A stretch of DNA of 64,000 nt. It comes from Ascarosepion bandense (taxonomy: Eukaryota; Mollusca; Cephalopoda; Sepiida; Sepiidae). Shown piece after piece: positions 11,905 to 22,129 of this stretch. The stretch covers positions 94,501 to 158,500 of the forward strand of contig JBBBDQ010001921.1 in NCBI GenBank assembly GCA_037127315.1. Reading direction: 5' to 3'. A model generated the notes under the pieces. That model saw only the letters and a program-made list of their open reading frames with translations, searched no databases and was not told where the DNA came from. Every line of letters begins with the position of its first letter. Within the stretch, counting starts at the first letter, position 1. Made by a program: the position numbers and the translations under genes.

Positions 11905-12640
11905 TATTTCTTCAAACACTTTCTGACACTCATCAGTTTATTTTTTTTTATGCTTTTCTTAATTAAATTTTTTAGTGGAGCTCTCGTATTTTGCATATTA
12001 GGTACATAAATTTGATAACAGGTTGCTAGTCCGAAGAATACTAGTAAACTAGTAATGCTTGTTGGGGGGGGTATATTCTTAATTTCACTTGTCCTTGATG
12101 AATCTGGTTGACAACTAGTTTCATCAATGTTTTGTCCTAGGTTACTTAATTTTAGGCAAAAACAATTCATACTAAGTTTGAACCCATACTCGTGTATTGT
12201 TATTAAAAAAATCTTTTCACATGCTCCCCCCCCCCACTATGTTGTTTCTTAGAACTTTTGATTAATATATTATACAGATAAACAGGTACAAAATCACAAT
12301 CTGCCAGCATGGTATTCATATCTTGTTGAAATATAGTTGGCGTCATCTTTATGCCAAAAGAAAGTCATATTTATAGTAATTCCAGTAATTCTTCAACCTT
12401 TATTTCTGATAATTCTTCAACCTTTATTTCTGATAATTCTTCAACCTTTATTTGTAAATACACTTTAGACAGCTTCAAGAAAATTTTTCCACTATTTAAC
12501 TTCATAAAAATTACTTTTGGACTTGGTAATGGGTAGCTATGGGGTTCTAAACACTTGTTTAACCCTGTTAAAAAATCCACACTAACACAATTTTTTTTTC
12601 TTTACATACATTGCTGGTGTTGAAATTTTGAATGGTTAAT
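11905..12640 (-). pseudogene. Gypsy reverse transcriptase relic
   Basis: Minus-strand segments read DFLTGLNKCLEPHSYPLPSP, then KLNSGKIFLKLS and YLQIKVEE. Further down they read IKNIPPPTSITSLLVFFGLA, CYQIYVPNM and RAPLKNLIKK. These are the family's fingers, 'KLxGGxxFSKLDLxxAYxQ' and 'FLGLANYYxxFIPNMxxxxxPL' blocks. The YxDD block in between is not recoverable. A 24-bp tandem duplication at 12,387-12,457 falls in the YLQIKVEE segment. Clearly an inactive fossil. Confidence 0.85.
12387..12457. repeat. 24-bp tandem triplication inside the Gypsy RT relic
   Basis: Three units beginning aattcttcaacctttatttc follow each other exactly; the third differs near its end. 24 bp equals eight codons, so the duplication keeps the frame of the dead RT (repeated IKVEELSE on the minus strand). 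Confidence 0.95.
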
Positions 12641-13270
12641 CTTTATGATTTAACCTATTTTTTTCAATTCCGTTTAAACCATTCTTGACTTGATACGTTC
12701 CATTTTGGTTTGAATACTGGCATCAAACTTACTTAGTTAAAATTTTGCTTTGAATTTGAAACATCAACCAAACTCATTTGACAGAACATCCAGAAAAAAC
12801 ATTTTTTTCCAATTCTTGCTATAAATTTTCATTCTGCTTTTTAAATTACATTTTTGCAATAACCATTTGTAAGCAAATCCCTAAGGCTTAAATAATTCCA
12901 TCCAATCAATGCCAAATTAGTATGTTTAACCATATAAGCCTTAGCTTTTACACTTATTTCGGAATGAGATGTTACAAGTTACTTCACCAATAAAAAATAA
13001 TTTCTCACCTGAGACACTACTAGCGACTTTGAAAGTCCTTTTTAATGTAGGCTTTTTTAGTTCTTTCCATGTGGCTTCATTAATTATCATGTTATTAGCA
13101 CTGTCTAGTAGAATTTTTCATATCTACATTGTTAATTTTCACGTTCGCAAATTTTCTTTGGTTTTCTATTATTTTTTCCATCGTAACACTGTGTAGGAAT
13201 TCTTCTACTCGGGTTTCTGTTAAGTCAAAATTTGAAGTGTCAGGACTTGATACAATAAGCTAAAATATTG
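12640..13270 (-). pseudogene. Gypsy protease-region relic
   Basis: Minus-strand fragments upstream of the RT read as pieces such as NISF, FGIDWMELF and LPINT-like segments, as found between the retroviral-type aspartic protease and the RT of Gypsy elements. The catalytic D-[ST]-G is no longer clear. The assignment rests mainly on position directly upstream of a recognisable RT. Confidence 0.45.
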
Positions 13271-14710
13271 TAATTGAACTGCTTGTAATTCAGCCATTTA
13301 CAATTATTCTGTGATTTTCATTAAAAGAAGACAATGTAGTATGAACAAATAACATTAATTTTATCATATATAAAATTAATGTTATTTGTTCATAGGAACA
13401 AGAATACAAGAAAATGGCTGAATGCATTGAATCAGAAATGAGCTTTTGTTTTGGGATGTTAGTAAAGTTCTTGGATAGAATATAAACCGTATTGCATGCT
13501 TATGTGAGAACAGTGAAAGAGTATATAGTAGTAGCATAGATAAAGGTTGAATTTAGTTCTTACTGGGGACAGTGGCACTGTAGTCTGAGGCAGTCTCTTT
13601 GTAGTTTGGTCAGTGCTGCTGTGTTAAGCGTGCTTTTGCACATGGATATGAATGGGGTCTTGAATATCAGTAGTTAGGGTGACGTGGACCTTGATGGCAT
13701 TTTTGAGTCATTTTCTTGGGGCCAAATCTGGATATTTATACCTATTTTTTCTAAGAAATCAGCTCCAGAATTATATTTATTTATTCCTAATTTGTCCTAA
13801 AATACTAGATATTTTGGCAGTATCAACCGAAATTATGATGATTAATAAAACAACCTTTCTGATTTGTATTCAATAGTTTTGTATTGTACATTTTAATTGG
13901 TGTGTTTTAAGATGTAAGCAATTTATTGCGTGTTATTTGTTTATATTTTGTTGGCATGTTTTAATGTTTATATAGCTTTTGTATTAGATACTTTAGTAGA
14001 CATGATGACACAACACACCCCTCAGATTATTAGTAATTTATTTTTAATGATATGTAGGAAACTATGATTTAATATCTGTTGTGGTCCTGTTTAAGGGATC
14101 ACAATTATAAGTTGAAAGAGTCCTTTGTTCATTGTGAGCAGTTAAACTACAAGTGTACTTCTCTGCTTGAAGGTAGAAATGTCTGGCATTATATTAACCA
14201 GACGAATCCATATTGGCCATGGATATAGGGGTATTAACTACCTCGGAACAATATCTAAGGTATGTTTTGTAATGTTTTGGCCTATGCACGAGTTTTCCAG
14301 ATATTATCTATTTGTGATTATTGTTTCTGGTGGGGTGTTATCTGCTTTGCTCGATATTTGTTCATTCATCTTTCAAGTGATATTTGAAGCTGAGTGCTGA
14401 GTTTTTTCTGTTTGTTGCTGTTGGCGAGAATTGGTTGTTGAAAGCTGGTTTATTCTGATCAATAGCAATATTATCATGTTTTCAAATTAGTTTTAAAATA
14501 CTTGCTCTTTCTGCAAATGACTTGGTATGGACCTAAATATTTTGACCACAAAGGTTTTTATGCCGTCATTTCTTATAAATATATATGTGCAGGTGTAAAG
14601 GTCATTTGGTAGGTATATATATTTGTTTGATTTCCCTATAGGCTAATGACATTTTGTTTCAATTCCTGTACAAACATAGTTAAAATGTTTTTGTTGTCAC
14701 AGTATTGACA
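13271..14710. other. Unassigned AT-rich stretch
   Basis: Apart from the 23-bp hairpin at 13,341-13,393 I recognise nothing. Short frames, including a 77-codon plus-strand frame at 14,167-14,400, show no motif and no support. Confidence 0.5.
13341..13393. repeat. Perfect 23-bp stem, 7-nt loop hairpin
   Basis: The arms at 13,341-13,363 and 13,371-13,393 are exact reverse complements (atgaacaaataacattaa at the outer end), with loop tcatata. Very AT-rich. It could be a small foldback, an attenuated MITE, or chance in AT-rich DNA. Confidence 0.9.
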
Positions 14711-15371
14711 TGACGGTAAATTGCATCTGGCAGCAAGGCCTCTGATTGGGAGGTTGTGAGGAGCATGGAACCACCTCTTAATTATTGTGGTTCTGGGCAT
14801 GACGGTAAACTGCATCTGGCAGCAAGGCCTCTGATTGGGAGGTTGTGAGGAGCATGGAACCACCTCTTAATTGTTGTGGTTCTGGGCATGACAGTAAACT
14901 GCATCTGGCAGCAAGGCCTCTGATTGGGAGGTTGTGAGGAGCATGGAACCACCTCTTAATTGCTGTTGTTGCCAGGTCCACCCTGACCCAGAGTGGTAGC
15001 ACCTGTTAGGGTTCCAGCTATGGGCAAATAGTCAACCACCAAACTGGAGTCAAAACACTATGAAAGTATAAAACTAGACTTTTATAGAAAAATATACATT
15101 TTTTTAAGAATAAATATTACCAACAATACATTTTTGAAGAAAAAATCATTAGGATAACACTTTTTTGAAAGAAAAGAATTATTCACAGCAAAACATTTTT
15201 GAATACAAAACTAGAAGATATTTTCAGTTTTCTAAAATAAACAATTTTCATTAAAATCTGGTTAAATCTACCTTCTTACTATAATCGAACATTAAAAAAA
15301 TATCTTAAAACCCCAACTTTTTGGCATTAAATAACCCATAGAGGTTGATATGCCATTAAATAAAACTCACA
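14711..15371 (-). repeat. Dispersed repeat Rep-A with 89-bp tandem triplication
   Basis: Contains three tandem 89-bp units (14,711; 14,800; 14,889) of the tgcatctggcagcaaggcct ... gaaccacctcttaatt block. A single ccaccctgaccca ... gctatgggcaaatag block follows, then an A-rich body, ending gaggttgatatgccatta. Same order as at 15.9, 38.2 and 43.4 kb, all in one orientation. No protein is encoded; origin unknown, perhaps a non-autonomous element or a LINE 3' part. Confidence 0.85.
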
Positions 15372-15669
15372 GTATTGACCAACTGGTCAATGATGTGACA
15401 ACCATTTTAGCTAGTGTATAGCCCAAGTCCTGATTTACAATGTTTCTGATTGATAAAAGTACCAGTGGTAAATTCTCTCCACAGTCATTTTTGTTGTATT
15501 TAATTCCTAGAACTACTTTTAACTGCACAAAAATGATAGTGTATTTTTTATGTGTCGAGTAGGTGATTGAACTCTCTAAATATTGTAGACTAAAACTCAG
15601 CTCCAAATATTTCAATCTAATCAGTAATTGGAGTAGATAGACTAAACTATCGCCCGGTTCACACTCCAC
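15367..15669 (-). pseudogene. Gypsy integrase fragment
   Basis: The minus-strand frame contains ENLPLVLLSIRNIVNQDLGY followed by TLAKMV, matching the Gypsy integrase block 'LPLVLLGIRxxxKxDLGxSxAEMVYG' downstream of the catalytic Glu. It ends abruptly where Rep-A begins. The preceding residues are only weakly similar. Confidence 0.65.
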
Positions 15670-15734
15670 CCACGTCTAATGAACAGGTGAAGAGGCTCAT
15701 CTCTTGTTCCCTGTTTAGGATATGGTTTCCGGCT

Positions 15735-15835
15735 TTCTCTTTTCCAATCTTTTTACTCTTACGTAGCCCCCTGCACATCAGTGGTGTTATTGCCTTGCTT
15801 GGGGTGATATGATTAAAAAAAAAAAAAAAAAGTAT
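15735..15835 (+). mobile_element. Jockey-like LINE 3' tail
   Basis: Carries the conserved 3' end found downstream of every jockey-like C-terminus here: acgtagccccctgcacatca, then ttgccttgcttggggtgata and an A tract. Confidence 0.75.
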
Positions 15836-15948
15836 AGTTCTGGCTATTGTTGTGACTGTGATACCCTTGAATACCATTGAAGCAGACCAACTGGTAAACC
15901 AGTTTATTATTGTAACACCATATCTAAATCCTTGACAGGTCCTGGGCA

Positions 15949-16443
15949 TGACAGTAAAATGCTTCCGGCAGCAAGGCCTCTGATTGGGAGGTTGTGAGGA
16001 GCATGGAACCACCTCTTAATTTCTGTTGTTTCCAGTTCACCTTGACTCGGAGTAATATTAGCTGTTAGGGTCCCAGCTATGGGTAAATAGATAGCCCCCA
16101 AACTGGTAAAAACAATATGAAAGTATCAAAAATAAAATAAAATTTTATAATAATATACACAGAAAAATAAACTTTTATAAAAAAAAAAACTATATATACT
16201 TTTTGTAGGAAAAATATTACCAACAAAAAAAAAAATTAATACCATAACCTTCTATAAAAAAATATATATATATATTCTCAGCCAAATTTATAGGAATACA
16301 AAACTGGAAAATTTTTTTGTTAAAGTCTGACTGGATTAGCCTTCTCACTATAACCAAAAAAGAAAAAAACAAACAAACCGTAAAACCCCACCCTTTCAGC
16401 ATTACATAACCCGCAGAGGTTGATATGCCGTTAAACAAAACTC
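15949..16443 (-). repeat. Dispersed repeat Rep-A, copy 2
   Basis: Same order as the 14.7-kb copy but with one head unit: cggcagcaaggcctctgatt, gaaccacctcttaattt, ggtcccagctatgggtaaat, A-rich body, gaggttgatatgccgtta. Confidence 0.85.
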
Positions 16444-16539
16444 AACAAGGTAAGGTCCTTACATTATCAACATATATGTTGGTGAATCTTGCATCAGGTG
16501 TGTTGAATATGCTTATTTATCTTGTTCTTCTGATATTAT

Positions 16540-16870
16540 AAACAAATTTTTCTCCAGTTTCTGATGTCGGTTAACATGTTTGGGCAGGCAAGACGTTCAG
16601 TAATTAACTTCACAGTTGCATTTTTTCCTGGGTGAGACAATATATGGAAGTATTGGAATACATGCTCCCTCAAATTTGGTATGTAAGGCCAGGGTTGAAT
16701 TTATGAAATGTCAATAGAAAATTTTTTTATCTCTGAATGCAACAGGTAGTTCAACTAATTTTAACGATGTACCTTGTACCTCTTGTATTGACATGTATGT
16801 AGTTTGTTGTTTAGCAATTAATTCAGGGTTCAAAGAACAATCTCTAAAAAAGCAATTTTTGCATGTAGTT
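16540..16870 (-). pseudogene. Gypsy integrase zinc-region fragment (second lineage)
   Basis: One minus-strand frame reads VFQYFHILSHPGKNATVKLI, then TERLACPNMLTDIRNWRK. This is the 'LHxLSHPGxxATxKLIxxRFxWPxMxxDxxxWxxxC' HHCC region of Ty3/Gypsy integrases. The upstream frame gives a LPVAFRD ... DIS piece. It belongs to a different lineage from the 9-13-kb relic, whose integrase lacks LSHPG. Only this segment is recognisable. Confidence 0.75.
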
Positions 16871-17295
16871 GTGCATCTGCCACTATATTTTCTGGTCCTG
16901 ATGTCTTGGGTAGTACACTAGCTAAAATGGTTGTCATGGCATATCAACCTCTATGGGTTATATATCTGATGTCTGAAGAGAATTTGGAAATCTAATGCAG
17001 GCGTCTGATTTCTTGTGAATTATATTTGTCAGTATGTGTGTGTGTAATGCGTATATTAATGGTTTATGGCCTGTATATATGGTGAAAACTCTGCCTTCCA
17101 GAAGGTGATGAAAATGATAGAAAGATATATTACTAATAGCTAATTAGAAAAGGTGTTCTATTTAGTTTGTGTCTTTTTTAGTTTAGTAAAAATGAATGAT
17201 ATGGGTGTGATATATTTCTCCAAACTTTGGTGTATAACCACACCCACAGCTGTTGATGAAGCATCCGTTGTGACTACAAATAAACTGCAAGAAAA
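16871..17295. other. Mostly unassigned; inverted copy of a Gypsy/Rep-A junction at 16,912-16,965
   Basis: Plus-strand 16,912-16,965 (acactagctaaaatggttgt then ggcatatcaacctctatggg) is the reverse complement of the 15,340-15,420 junction between the Gypsy integrase fragment and Rep-A. The rest is unassigned. Confidence 0.55.
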
Positions 17296-18510
17296 CCGAA
17301 TAAAATGCCAAATACAGGTGGGGGATACTAAAATCAAGCAGGTACAAAAATTATAATACCTGGGAAGAAGTTATAAGAAGCTATAAGGAGTTATAAGGCA
17401 AGCGTCATAAGGGAAGAAGTTACAAGGCAAGCGTCATAAGGAGAAGAAGTTACAAGGCAAGCGTCATAAGGAGAAGAAGTTACAAGGCAAGCGTCATAAG
17501 GAGAAGAAGTTACAAGGCAAGCGTCATAAGGAGAAGAAGTTACAAGGCAAGCATCATAAGGAGAAGAAGTTACAAGGCAAGCGTCATAAGGGAAGAAGTT
17601 ACAAGGCAAGCGTCATAAGGAGAAGAAGTTACAAGGCAAGCGTCATAGAAGAAGTTCAAGGCAAGATTACAAGAAGGCAAGGCGTCATAAGGAGAAGAAG
17701 TTACAAGGCAAGCGTCATAAGGAGAAGAAGTTACAAGGCAAGCGTCATAAGGGAAGAAGTTACAAGGCAAGCGTCATAAGGAGAAGAAGTTACAAGGCAA
17801 GCGTCATAGGAAGAAGTTACAAGGCAAGCGTCATAGGAGAAGAAGTTACAAGGCAAGCGTCATAAGGAGAAGAAGTTACAAGGCAAGCGTCATAAGGAGA
17901 AGAAGTTACAAGGCAAGCGTCATAAGGAGAAGAAGTTACAAGGCAAGCGTCATAGGAAGGGAAGAAGTTACAAGGCAAGCGTCATAGGAGAAGAAGTTAC
18001 AAGGCAAGCGTCATAGGAGAAGAAGTTACAAGGCAAGCGTCAAGGGAAGAAGTTACAAGGCAAGCGGTCATAAGGGAAGAAGTTACAAGGCAAGCGTCAT
18101 AAGGGAAGAAGTTACAAGGCAAGCGTCATAAGGGAAGAAGTTACAAGGCAAGCGTCATAAGGAGAAGAAGTTGCAAGGCAAGCGTCATAAGGAGAAGAAG
18201 TTGCAAGGCAAGCGTCATAAGGAGAAGAAGTTGCAAGGCAAGCGTCATAAGGAGAAGAAGTTGCAAGGCAAGCGTCATAAGGAGAAGAAGTTGCAAGGCA
18301 AGCGTCATAAGGAGAAGAAGTTGCAAGGCAAGCGTCATAAGGAGAAGAAGTTGCAAGGCAAGCGTCATAAGAGAAGAAGTTACAAGGCAAGCGTTATAAA
18401 TGTGCGACACAGAGATCTGAAAGCGAATTGGCATGGCGAAGGAAGCATTCCAGAAGTTGAGTAAAGTATTAAGAAACAGGACAATTTTGCTAGAAACAAA
18501 GAGGAGAGGT
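17296..18510 (+). mobile_element. RTE LINE fragment split by a minisatellite
   Basis: 17,296-17,366 matches the RTE block [17 protein letters not shown]. 18,391-18,510 resumes with a [22 protein letters not shown] block, GAA-rich and near identical to other copies. In the intact element at 33.0-36.3 kb only about 25 nt separate the two blocks; here about 1 kb of 30-bp repeats does. Confidence 0.85.
17367..18390. repeat. 30-bp minisatellite (about 34 units)
   Basis: Unit of about 30 bp: ttacaaggcaagcgtcataa plus ggagaagaag. Units from about 18,170 to 18,362 are identical and carry ttgcaaggc instead of ttacaaggc. Units before ~18,120 vary in length and lose bases. 30 bp equals ten codons, so long open frames (for example KLQGKRHKEK repeats) arise on both strands without being genes. 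Confidence 0.97.
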
Positions 18511-19274
18511 ATCAAACTGAGGTGGGCTCAGACCAGGCTTCCTGGTAAAATGATCCTAAAAAAAAGCCTCAAATATGCCATCATTTATAGTCACAGTACA
18601 CCAATCTGGCAATGTGATGCTAATGATGTATTAGTTTGTCATATTTCGACCTTCTTTAGCTCACAAATCAGCTTGCATATTTTTCTAACAAGATTTCTCA
18701 AATTTTCAGACTTCTTAAATATAAATAAATAAGCTAATGGATCCGTCCCAAATACCTACGGTTCCGCTATTTGCGAGCACCTTATAAAGAATAGAAAGTG
18801 TGCTGCTAATTTTAGTGTAGATTGGTTCACTGTTGTGTGCCGACCTCACTCTTCATTCCACCTTAAGGTTCTGGAAGCTTTGTATATCGGGTCCTGAAAG
18901 CCTGCATTGTGCAAACAGCATGAGTTGTTGGGACTCAATATAATTAGCCTCTAGCATTCACATTTTTTTTTCCATCTTTCTCATTTTCATGACACACTTT
19001 TTTATTTTTTAATTTTGATTAAAATCTCCCATGGAGGCCTGAAGAGTGGGAGCGAAACCAGTTGCTTTGCTTTTTACTATTATTTCATAATGTATAACAT
19101 CAAGCTGCACACTTTTGTTTCTTTAATTAAATTCTGTACTTACAGGAATATTTCCAAGTAAATATACTGTTTAATAATCAAAAGAGCATCTACTCAAATA
19201 TGAGTATCAAAAAAAAAATGTTTAATCAAATAAATTATATAATCATTTCACCCAAAGCAAGGTAATAAAGCCAG
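18511..19274. other. Unassigned stretch
   Basis: No gene recognised. 19,160-19,250 carries a short dispersed motif (tactgtttaataatcaaaag, then tactcaaatatgag) also present at 23.8-24.4 kb. Confidence 0.5.
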
Positions 19275-19545
19275 ACAGGTCAGGGGATATTAAAATCAAG
19301 CAGGTACAGAAATTCAAGTAGCTAGGAAATGTTCTAACAGAGAATGGAAAGTGTGACACTGAGATCCGAAGACATATTGGCATGCATTCTAAAAGCTAAG
19401 CAGAATATTGAGAGACAGGAAAAATTCCATTAGAAACAAAGAAGAGAGTATTTCAATATGGTAGCAAATGCTGGACAATTTCACCAAAGATGAAGAAAAG
19501 ACTTGAAGCAACTGAAATGTGGCTCTACAGATGGATGCTGATGAT

Positions 19546-19809
19546 CATCATTTATCCATCACACCCACATGGTGCATAGGGCAGCAACTTTTTGTTACTG
19601 TTTCTGTAACACTGTTTTTTACAGGGCAGGGTTGTTAGCCCTGCACCCAACCCCCAAACCTGGAGGACTGGTGGACCATTCTTGGTCCTTATGTTTACAG
19701 CACCTGGTATTCCCAAATGGCTACCCATTTAAGTACTGACCAGGCTCGATATTGCTTAACTTCGGTGATCGGTCAGGAACCAGCGCATTCAACACGATAT
19801 AGCCATAGA
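19546..19809 (-). mobile_element. 5S rRNA-derived SINE
   Basis: The insertion is flanked by cagatg(ga)tgctgatgat-type duplications (19,528-19,545 and 19,810-19,823). On the minus strand it begins with a complete 5S-like head (19,810 down to 19,697), then a conserved-looking body (gaatggtccaccagtcctcc, ggtttgggggttgggtgcag), and ends in an atgatgatc-type tail. This is the layout of SINE3-class elements. Absence of a LINE-like 3' match with the RTE copies leaves the mobilising partner unknown. Confidence 0.8.
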
Positions 19810-19810
19810 C
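19697..19810 (-). rRNA. 5S rRNA-like sequence (SINE head, not a functional rRNA gene)
   Basis: The minus strand runs gtctatggctatatcgtgtt ... aagttaagcaatatcgagcc ... tggtcagtacttaaatggg ... gggaataccaggtgctgt. It follows 5S rRNA from first to last helix with scattered substitutions. The internal promoter region (C-box-like agcctggtcagtacttaaat) is recognisable. Substitutions and its place inside a SINE argue against a working rRNA gene. Confidence 0.8.
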
Positions 19811-20214
19811 AGATGCTGATGATGCTATGGACCAAATGTTAGCAATTATGAGGTTTTGGAGAGGATGTACATGAAAAGAGAACTGATACTTAACATTAGG
19901 AAAAGATAGCTGAAGTTTCTGAAAAGTTTAAAGAGGAAGGAAGGCTAAAAGAAGTGTCAAAACTTACAGGAAAGATAAAGGGAAAGAGAGATTGGAAAAG
20001 CAATACATACTTGATGGGCTTGAACAAATGAATGGCAGAGCAGGGTTTGGGAGAGCGAACAAGAGACAGGGTATTAAGAGCTACAAGGGATAGGGAGGTA
20101 TGGAGTTCTGTGGTCACCTATGGCCTGAAGGGACACGGCACATAGAAGATTTAATGGTAAAAATATCAAATATAAATCAACCTAAAAACTGTATCCACTT
20201 ATATTGAATTATGC

Positions 20215-20314
20215 CTGTGTATTTTTCGCTTTCTTTCTCTCTCCCTCTGTCTGTCTGTCTCTTTTTCTCTCTTTCTCTGTTTTTCTTTTTCTCTTTCTCT
20301 TTTTTCTCTCTCTC

Positions 20315-20359
<45 letters not shown>

Positions 20360-20440
20360 GTCTTTTTCTCTCTCTCTCTCTCTCTGTCTGTCTTTTTCTT
20401 TTCTCTCTTTTTCTTTTTCTTTTTCTCTCTCCTCCTAAAG
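20215..20440. repeat. Polypyrimidine tract (TCTC/TTTC/CTGT)n
   Basis: About 225 bp almost without purines on the plus strand, imperfectly repeated tctc, tttctc and tctgtc blocks. It lies between two RTE 3' ends. Open frames on both strands (Ser/Leu/Phe-rich or Arg/Glu-rich) are compositional artefacts. Confidence 0.95.
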
Positions 20441-20444
20441 AGTG

Positions 20445-20570
20445 ACATAGGAAAGCAAAGCATGATAAGCTTGAAGAAATGGATGGCAGAGGTGAGTTTG
20501 GGAAGAGAAAGTGTGAAGGGCCATGGTCGCCTACATACTGAAGGAACATGGCACATAGAAGAAGCAACTC
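20445..20570 (+). mobile_element. RTE LINE 3'-terminal fragment
   Basis: Matches the end of the RTE element (atggatggcagag ... gggccatggtcgcctac ... catggcacatagaagaag). Confidence 0.8.
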
Positions 20571-20699
20571 TTATTCCCAAGGATCCTCATATGCAATATT
20601 TTTAATGACTGAAGTTTTCAACTAAATTAATCTTTTTTATAAGTATTTGTTATTAAAATAAATCAATTTAATCTTGGCCTTAGAATATACTTTAATACC

Positions 20700-21310
20700 T
20701 ATTTCATATGGTCATAATTAAGATAATGAATGATGATGCAGTTAAATTTTTGAAGGTCAAAATTGACTGGAAGGGAAGAAAATGGAACTGAGGTTCACAA
20801 GCAAGAAATTTGGTAGTTAGCCTAGAATTTACTGTTATATCTAAGCATTTCAGATATAAATTGATGAGACCCTGCTGCCAATCTAGTACTGCACTTAAAT
20901 GTATACACTCTTGGTACCATAAAGGAAAGTTTGTCAGGAAAATTACCATGACAAGTAAAAGCACAGAGAAATCACATTATGGCAGTAAGTAAGTGACTGA
21001 AGCCAAGATGACAGGTTAGGACCAATAATATTGCTGATTCTACTTTAAATTTTAGCAAGAATCTCTAAATAAATAGCAAAAGCACCAGATCATGTGTGGA
21101 AGTGATATTCAAAGCAAGGAAGACTTATAGACATATAAGATAAATTGTTATGAGGAAAATTGTCTAGCAAAACACAGTGAATCAACTTTCCTAGCAGTAG
21201 ACATTGATTCAATATAATCATCCCACTTCATGACAGTGAAAAAGATTAGTCAGAGAAGGCATAATAAAATGCTCTCATGGAGGCTAGCATCAGCCATATT
21301 GATGGAAGAC
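20700..21310 (-). mobile_element. Jockey-like LINE RT C-terminus, decayed
   Basis: Pieces of several minus-strand frames match the family C-terminus: LQSLTYCHNVISLCFYLSW, TRLAAGSHQFISEM and NFDLQKFNC, against 'LQSLSHRRDVASLCLFYKYFHG ... TRLATRSHPFTV ... YNLQKFK' at 43.8-44.1 kb. Many frameshifts. Confidence 0.65.
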
Positions 21311-21454
21311 GAAAAGAGAGCATGTAGTTTTGGAAGCATTAAAATTAACAAGCTTTTGTTGTCTCAATTAGCAACAAGTCGGATGTAATTTTCAAGATTA
21401 GCTTCTAATTTGACACGTGCACACACACACACACATATATGTGTGTGTGTGTTT

Positions 21455-21775
21455 TCTAATCATATCACCCCCAAGCAAGGCAGAACTGCCACTGGTCTGG
21501 CGGGGGTTACATAAGAGGTAAGTGATCAGAAGGAGGAACAAGTTAGGGGAGTGTCAGAGAATGGGTAAGAGAAGGATGAGAATATTGGTGTGAAGAGAGC
21601 TCCATCAGAGTAGAGTGGAAAGGGAAAAGAACGTGATTCTTGGAGGTTGTAGATATCAGGAAAGTAAGTATGCAGAAGAGAATTCCACAGGTGGGAAGTG
21701 TGAGCAAAGAAGCTGCTAGAGTAAAAGTTGCCAAAAATATGAATAAAAACAAATGGATAATTTAGATAGTTCACT
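21455..21775 (-). mobile_element. Jockey-like LINE C-terminus with 3' tail
   Basis: The minus-strand frame reads SSSFFAHTSHLWNSLLHTYF, then DIYNLQESR, the terminal block of the family. 21,458-21,515 is the reverse complement of the conserved 3' tail (tgtaacccccgccag ... ggcagttctgccttgcttgg ... gtgatatgattag). 5'-truncated and inactive. Confidence 0.75.
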
Positions 21776-21787
21776 TACGCGCATGGG

Positions 21788-21902
21788 TTAAATAATAGGA
21801 CAGATTGGGTTCTGTAGCCTTGGTTGGCAACCTACTGCAGGATAATCTTCTGCCCAGTCAGTCATGTCACTTTCCATGATTACCCAAGTTCAGAGGAGAA
21901 AG
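21788..21902 (+). mobile_element. tRNA-SINE body fragment
   Basis: Matches the internal part of the composite SINE (gggttaaataataggacaga, gccttggttggcaacc, tcttctgcccagtcagtcat) with an internal deletion; head and tail are missing. Confidence 0.75.
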
Positions 21903-22054
21903 TGCATCGGTTAGGCAGACACACCAAATGCAAGGACACAGGAATCAACACTACATGAAAAGTCACCATGTTGTGTTGATTCCTTTGTTCACAAAGTCTG
22001 TATCTGTAAATGCACTAGCTCTGATATTGAGCACTCTTCCCTATGAATACAATT

Positions 22055-22090
<36 letters not shown>

Positions 22091-22129
22091 TATATTTAAA
22101 GTGCATGTATTTTGGCAGCATCTTTTCTT
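21903..22129. other. Unassigned, with (AC)n
   Basis: (AC)n at about 22,059-22,088; nothing else recognised. Confidence 0.6.

Larger units (their letters stand above)
9183..13270 (-). mobile_element. Decayed Ty3/Gypsy pol region (PR-RT-RNaseH-IN)
   Basis: Read on the minus strand from 13,270 down to 9,183 the order is protease-like, reverse transcriptase, RNase H, integrase zinc region, integrase core and integrase C-terminus, which is the Ty3/Gypsy order. Every domain carries stops or frameshifts. The block is broken by a solo LTR (10,227-10,650) and by a composite SINE (10,918-11,534), so both are younger than the host element. Flanking LTRs of this element were not recognised. An interstitial (TTAGGG)3-like string at about 9,241-9,260 lies in the integrase C-terminal part. 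Confidence 0.85.
19275..20150 (+). mobile_element. RTE LINE 3' fragment carrying a 5S-headed SINE
   Basis: Reads as the C-terminal third of the RTE ORF (gatattaaaatcaagcaggt, then gaaactgaaatgtggctcta-like blocks) and ends at ggcacatagaaga (20,140-20,150). It has stops and frameshifts. It is interrupted at 19,546-19,809 by a SINE, and the element continues in register after the insertion. Confidence 0.85.

Noticed and set aside
17391..18464. Frames of 66-124 codons with ten-residue repeats, and the idea of a CRISPR array
   Set aside because: The 30-bp units are contiguous, without unique spacers, and the frames follow from a unit length divisible by three.
19697..19810. Functional 5S rRNA gene
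   Set aside because: Several substitutions, and it continues into a SINE body bounded by a target-duplication-like repeat.
20199..20605. Ser/Leu/Phe-rich and Arg/Glu-rich frames of 120-130 codons
   Set aside because: Low-complexity translation of a polypyrimidine tract.
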